From Paenibacillus sp. MZ04-78.2 (lineage in GTDB: Bacteria > Bacillota > Bacilli > Paenibacillales > NBRC-103111): a stretch of 64,000 bases of DNA. Of this stretch, positions 61,414-64,000 are shown piece after piece. Location: contig NZ_JANAVJ010000001.1 of the NCBI RefSeq assembly GCF_024213375.1, forward strand, positions 285,596 to 349,595. Reading direction: 5' to 3'. The notes beneath the pieces are model-generated. The model was not told where the DNA came from, ran no database searches, and saw only the letters and a program-made list of their open reading frames with translations. The position numbers and the translations under genes are program-made. Each line of letters begins with the position of its first letter. Position 1 is the first letter of the stretch.

Positions 61414-61466
61414 CTAGGTTCCGTAACGCCGCGCTGTTTAGCTATGACGGCTCGCGCAGAAGTATG

Positions 61467-64000
61467 CTACATCGTCTCCAGCGTCACTCGACTGCCTCGT
61501 CCGTTCGGCTCGGCGGGGTGAACGACCAGCCTGCGCGGCAGCCGCGCTCGCAGCTCCGGCACGTGGCTGATGACGCCGACGGTCAGCTTGTCCAAATGCA
61601 GCTTTTCCAGCGCCGTGATGACCGTGTCGAGCAGCTCTTGGTCCAGCGTGCCGAACCCTTCGTCCAGGAAGAAAAATTCGAGCGGATGCTCCCCTTTCAG
61701 CTGGATTTGCGTCGAAAGGGCGAGCGATAGTGACAGCGAGGTCAGGAACGTTTCGCCGCCGGACAAGGTGGTGACCGGCCGCCTCACGCCGCCATTCGCG
61801 TCGTCGCGGATGACGAAGCCGCCGCCGGAGTCGACCTCGATCGCATACTTTTGCCGTGTCAGTTGACCGAGCCGTTCCGATGCCGCGCGGCTGACATGCA
61901 TGAGCTGCTCCTCCGCCAAAAATTCGACGAAGGCATTGCCTCGCAGCACGCTTTGCAATTTGCCGAGCAGGGACAGCTCCTGCTGGCTTTTCTCCCGCTC
62001 CGCTTCCAGTTCGCTCCATCGGGCATGCTTCGCCTGCAGCTCCTCGTGGTCGCGCTCCGCCTTGGCCGTCGTCTGCACCGCTGCCTCGTCCTCGGCCTTG
62101 CACCGGGCCAGCTCTTCCTCCAGCGCCGTCCACTCTTCTTCGGTGACCTGCCGTCCCGCCAGCTCGGCGTCAAGCTCCGCTTGCCGCGCGGTGAGCTGGT
62201 GCTCCTGCTTGCCGTGGGCTTCCACCTCGGCAGCCCATGCCTGCTGCTGCTCAGGTTCAACCAGCGCTTGCGTCACTTCGTCTGCCGTCGCAAAGCCTTC
62301 CGCGGACGCTTGCTGCGTCCATTCCGCTTCCGCTTCTTCGCAGGCGAGCCGCGCCGATTCAGCCGCTTGCCGCGCCGCAGCTTCCGTCTTCGCTTCGGCC
62401 TGCTGGCGTGCCTGCGCGTCTTCGAGCAGTTGGACAGACCGCTGCGCTTCGGTGCGCAGCTTGTGCAGCTCCGCCTGTGCCTTGGCAGCCAAAGCGGAAG
62501 CGTCTTCGTCGCCTACCCAAGCCCGCAGCCGCTCCGCCTGCTGTCCCGTCTGCTGCTCAAGCGCTTGCCGTTCCGCCGCTAACCGGACGGATTCTTTCTC
62601 GGCCTCGCTCAGCTCCTGCTGGAGCTGCTCCATCCGGTTCCGCTTCTCGTCCAAAAACTCCACACTTTTGTCCAAGCGGCCCCGCAGCTCCTCCGCCAGT
62701 TGATCCTGACGCTTCAGCCGCTCCGCCAGCTCTTCCAGCTCGTCCGGCCGGAGCTCCGGAAATTTGGCCTGCCAGCCGGCACGGACGGCGTTCAGCGCTT
62801 CGCAGGTCTCGCCCGCTTTGGCCGCATGGGCGTCGAACAGCGTTTGCGCCGTTTGCTTGCGCGCTTCGCCGTCATGCCGCTGCTTGTCCAACCGGCGCTT
62901 GCTTTGCAGCAGCTCTTGAAGCTTCGCTTGCAGCCGCTGAATCTGACGGCCGACCTCCGCAGCAGATTCCGCCGCTGCCCGCAGCGTTTCCGCGATCCGT
63001 TCGCCGGCGATGTCTGGCTGCGCGTTGTCCACGGAAGATTCCGTTGCGGAAATGGCTGAGGAGACGGCCGCTTCGCCTAGCGCAGCGGGCAGCCCTTGGG
63101 GCTCTTCCTCTACCGCCTGCCGCCACTGTCTTTCCAGCGCTTGCAGCGACTGCAAATGGCCTTGGACCGCAAACCGGCTTTCGCGAGCTTCGTTTTGCTG
63201 CCGCTCCAGCATCGCCACTTCGTCTTGCGGCGCGACCGGCTTTCCGGCTCCCACGGCCTGCGGCAGCGCCGGATTCGGATGCGCCACGGAGCCGCAAACC
63301 GGACAAGCTTCGCCGTGATGCAGGTGCGCCGCCAGCGCTTCGGCCAGCGCCGACAGCTCCGCTTGCTGCTGAGCCTTGCGGCGGTGCGTCATCTCCTCCG
63401 CGATGCGGCTCTCCAGCCCAGTTAGCCGGTTTTCCGCCTCCCGCGACGCCCGATAAGCCGCGAGCAGCTCCTGCGACCATTCCGCCGCAAGCCGCTCCCA
63501 TTCCCGCTGCGCCGCTTGCAGCGAAGCCTCCGCTTGACTCAGCCGCCGCAGCTCCGCCTGCAGGCGGCTCGTTTCCGCCTGCTGCTCCGCCTCCAGCTTA
63601 GCGAGCCGTTCCAACTCGCGCTTGTCCTGCAGCGACTCCTGCAGGCGCTCGCGGTGCGCGGCGGGCACCTCCGCCCGCTTCAGCTCGTCGCGCAGCTGCG
63701 CCTGCCGCTGCAGCGCCTTCTCGCGCAGCTCGCGCTCGCGCGTCTGCTCCGCGCGCAGCGCCGCCAGCTGCGCCTCGCGGCGCCCGCCTTCGGCGGCTAG
63801 CGCGGCCAGCCGCTCGCGCGCCGCGGCAAGCTCGGCCGCGAGCTGCGCGGCTTGGCGCAGCTGCTCGAGCCGCGCGGCCAGCGGCGCCTCCTGCGCGGCC
63901 AGCGCCTCGCGCGCGGCAGCGTTCGCCGCCTGCGCTGCAGCGAGCGCGCCCTGCGCGGCGCCGAGCGCCTCGGCGGCGGCGCGGGCAGCGCCGCGTTGCT
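61467..64000 (-). CDS. sbcC: SbcC-type nuclease subunit (SMC-like ATPase), C-terminal part
   Basis: The frame continues past the right window edge, so the N-terminal Walker A is not visible. About 845 residues remain: two long coiled coils of alpha-helical, Ala/Glu/Gln/Arg-rich sequence around a zinc-hook (ACPVCGSVAHPNP), and the C-terminal ATPase half with signature TLSGGETFLTSLSL and Walker B FFFLDEGFGTLD. SbcC and SbcD form the exonuclease that cuts hairpins and DNA ends. The visible internal GTG near 63668 is not a start, since coiled-coil coding continues upstream. GC content reaches very high values from about 63660 to the edge, due to Ala/Arg/Leu codons. Confidence 0.93.
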   Translation of the reverse strand, partial: QRGAARAAAEALGAAQGALAAAQAANAAAREALAAQEAPLAARLEQLRQAAQLAAELAAARERLAALAAEGGRREAQLAALRAEQTRERELREKALQRQAQLRDELKRAEVPAAHRERLQESLQDKRELERLAKLEAEQQAETSRLQAELRRLSQAEASLQAAQREWERLAAEWSQELLAAYRASREAENRLTGLESRIAEEMTHRRKAQQQAELSALAEALAAHLHHGEACPVCGSVAHPNPALPQAVGAGKPVAPQDEVAMLERQQNEARESRFAVQGHLQSLQALERQWRQAVEEEPQGLPAALGEAAVSSAISATESSVDNAQPDIAGERIAETLRAAAESAAEVGRQIQRLQAKLQELLQSKRRLDKQRHDGEARKQTAQTLFDAHAAKAGETCEALNAVRAGWQAKFPELRPDELEELAERLKRQDQLAEELRGRLDKSVEFLDEKRNRMEQLQQELSEAEKESVRLAAERQALEQQTGQQAERLRAWVGDEDASALAAKAQAELHKLRTEAQRSVQLLEDAQARQQAEAKTEAAARQAAESARLACEEAEAEWTQQASAEGFATADEVTQALVEPEQQQAWAAEVEAHGKQEHQLTARQAELDAELAGRQVTEEEWTALEEELARCKAEDEAAVQTTAKAERDHEELQAKHARWSELEAEREKSQQELSLLGKLQSVLRGNAFVEFLAEEQLMHVSRAASERLGQLTRQKYAIEVDSGGGFVIRDDANGGVRRPVTTLSGGETFLTSLSLSLALSTQIQLKGEHPLEFFFLDEGFGTLDQELLDTVITALEKLHLDKLTVGVISHVPELRARLPRRLVVHPAEPNGRGSRVTLETM

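Noticed and set aside
62237..63601. Plus-strand Pro/Ala-rich frame of 454 codons
   Set aside because: It is the shadow of the GC-rich sbcC coiled-coil; its low-complexity composition is a by-product of reversed Ala/Gln/Arg codons.
1..64000. CRISPR arrays, tRNA/rRNA genes, insertion sequences, phage genes
   Set aside because: I saw no regularly spaced repeats, cloverleaf candidates, transposase or integrase motifs, or flanking direct repeats. The only RNA gene supported is rnpB.

Overview
This window is chromosomal DNA from a spore-forming Firmicute, most likely a member of the Paenibacillaceae (Paenibacillus/Cohnella-like). The evidence is strong Shine-Dalgarno sites, many GTG/TTG starts, sporulation genes (spoVD, an rsfA/gerR-like regulator, ylaJ, yqfC, yqfD), bacillithiol synthesis (bshC), and gene order matching Bacillus subtilis over long stretches. 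GC content is moderately high and rises sharply in the sbcC coiled coil. I see no prophage, insertion sequence, CRISPR array, tRNA or rRNA gene. Almost everything is housekeeping and most genes read leftward (minus strand).

Region 1 (1-18.4 kb, minus strand): the start of the division and cell wall cluster reads mraZ-rsmH-ftsL-pbpB-spoVD-murE (murE cut by the window edge), driven by a promoter with tandem 10-bp MraZ-type repeats. Upstream lie ahcY, bshC, a complete oppABCDF peptide uptake operon, a ComFB-like mini-gene, a DUF3397 gene, panE and an rsfA/gerR-type regulator. In B. subtilis gerR(ylbO)-ylbP-panE-bshC-mraZ are close together, so opp and ahcY look inserted into that old neighbourhood.

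Region 2 (18.6-37.5 kb, mixed strands): DUF2626, a MidA-type methyltransferase, three plus-strand genes of unknown function (a LolA/LppX-like lipoprotein, a secreted coiled-coil protein with a TULIP-like tail, and a soluble protein), then ylaK/ylaJ/ylaL, ylaH and typA, followed by terC, thiI with its cysteine desulfurase, a lytic transglycosylase, DUF1540, a GH15 glycosidase, ypuI and a large subtilisin-like protease.

Region 3 (37.5-58.8 kb, minus strand): the RNase P RNA gene, which has an A-type rather than the Bacillus B-type architecture, then the conserved block rpsU-yqeY-nfeD-floA-(small gene)-yqfC-yqfD-phoH-pgpH-ybeY-dgkA-cdd-era-yqzL-recO-yqfL-yqxD-dnaG-rpoD-(membrane gene)-trmK-nif3. 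It links ribosome and RNA maturation, c-di-AMP and lipid recycling, replication priming and the housekeeping sigma factor. glyQS and ccpN, which sit between recO and yqfL in B. subtilis, are absent. A roughly 190-bp palindromic element with nested hairpins lies between yqfD and phoH.

Region 4 (59-64 kb): a plus-strand reading frame joins a TetR regulator and a CrtI-like FAD oxidoreductase without a stop codon. Convergent to it is sbcC (5' end outside the window), followed by two overlapping mini-ORFs.

The best candidates for something new are the 52.7-52.9 kb structured element, the TetR-oxidoreductase in-frame joint, the lipoprotein/TULIP-like pair at 20-22 kb, and the protease with a sensor-like N-terminal region. 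No clear-cut new defence or mobile system is present.
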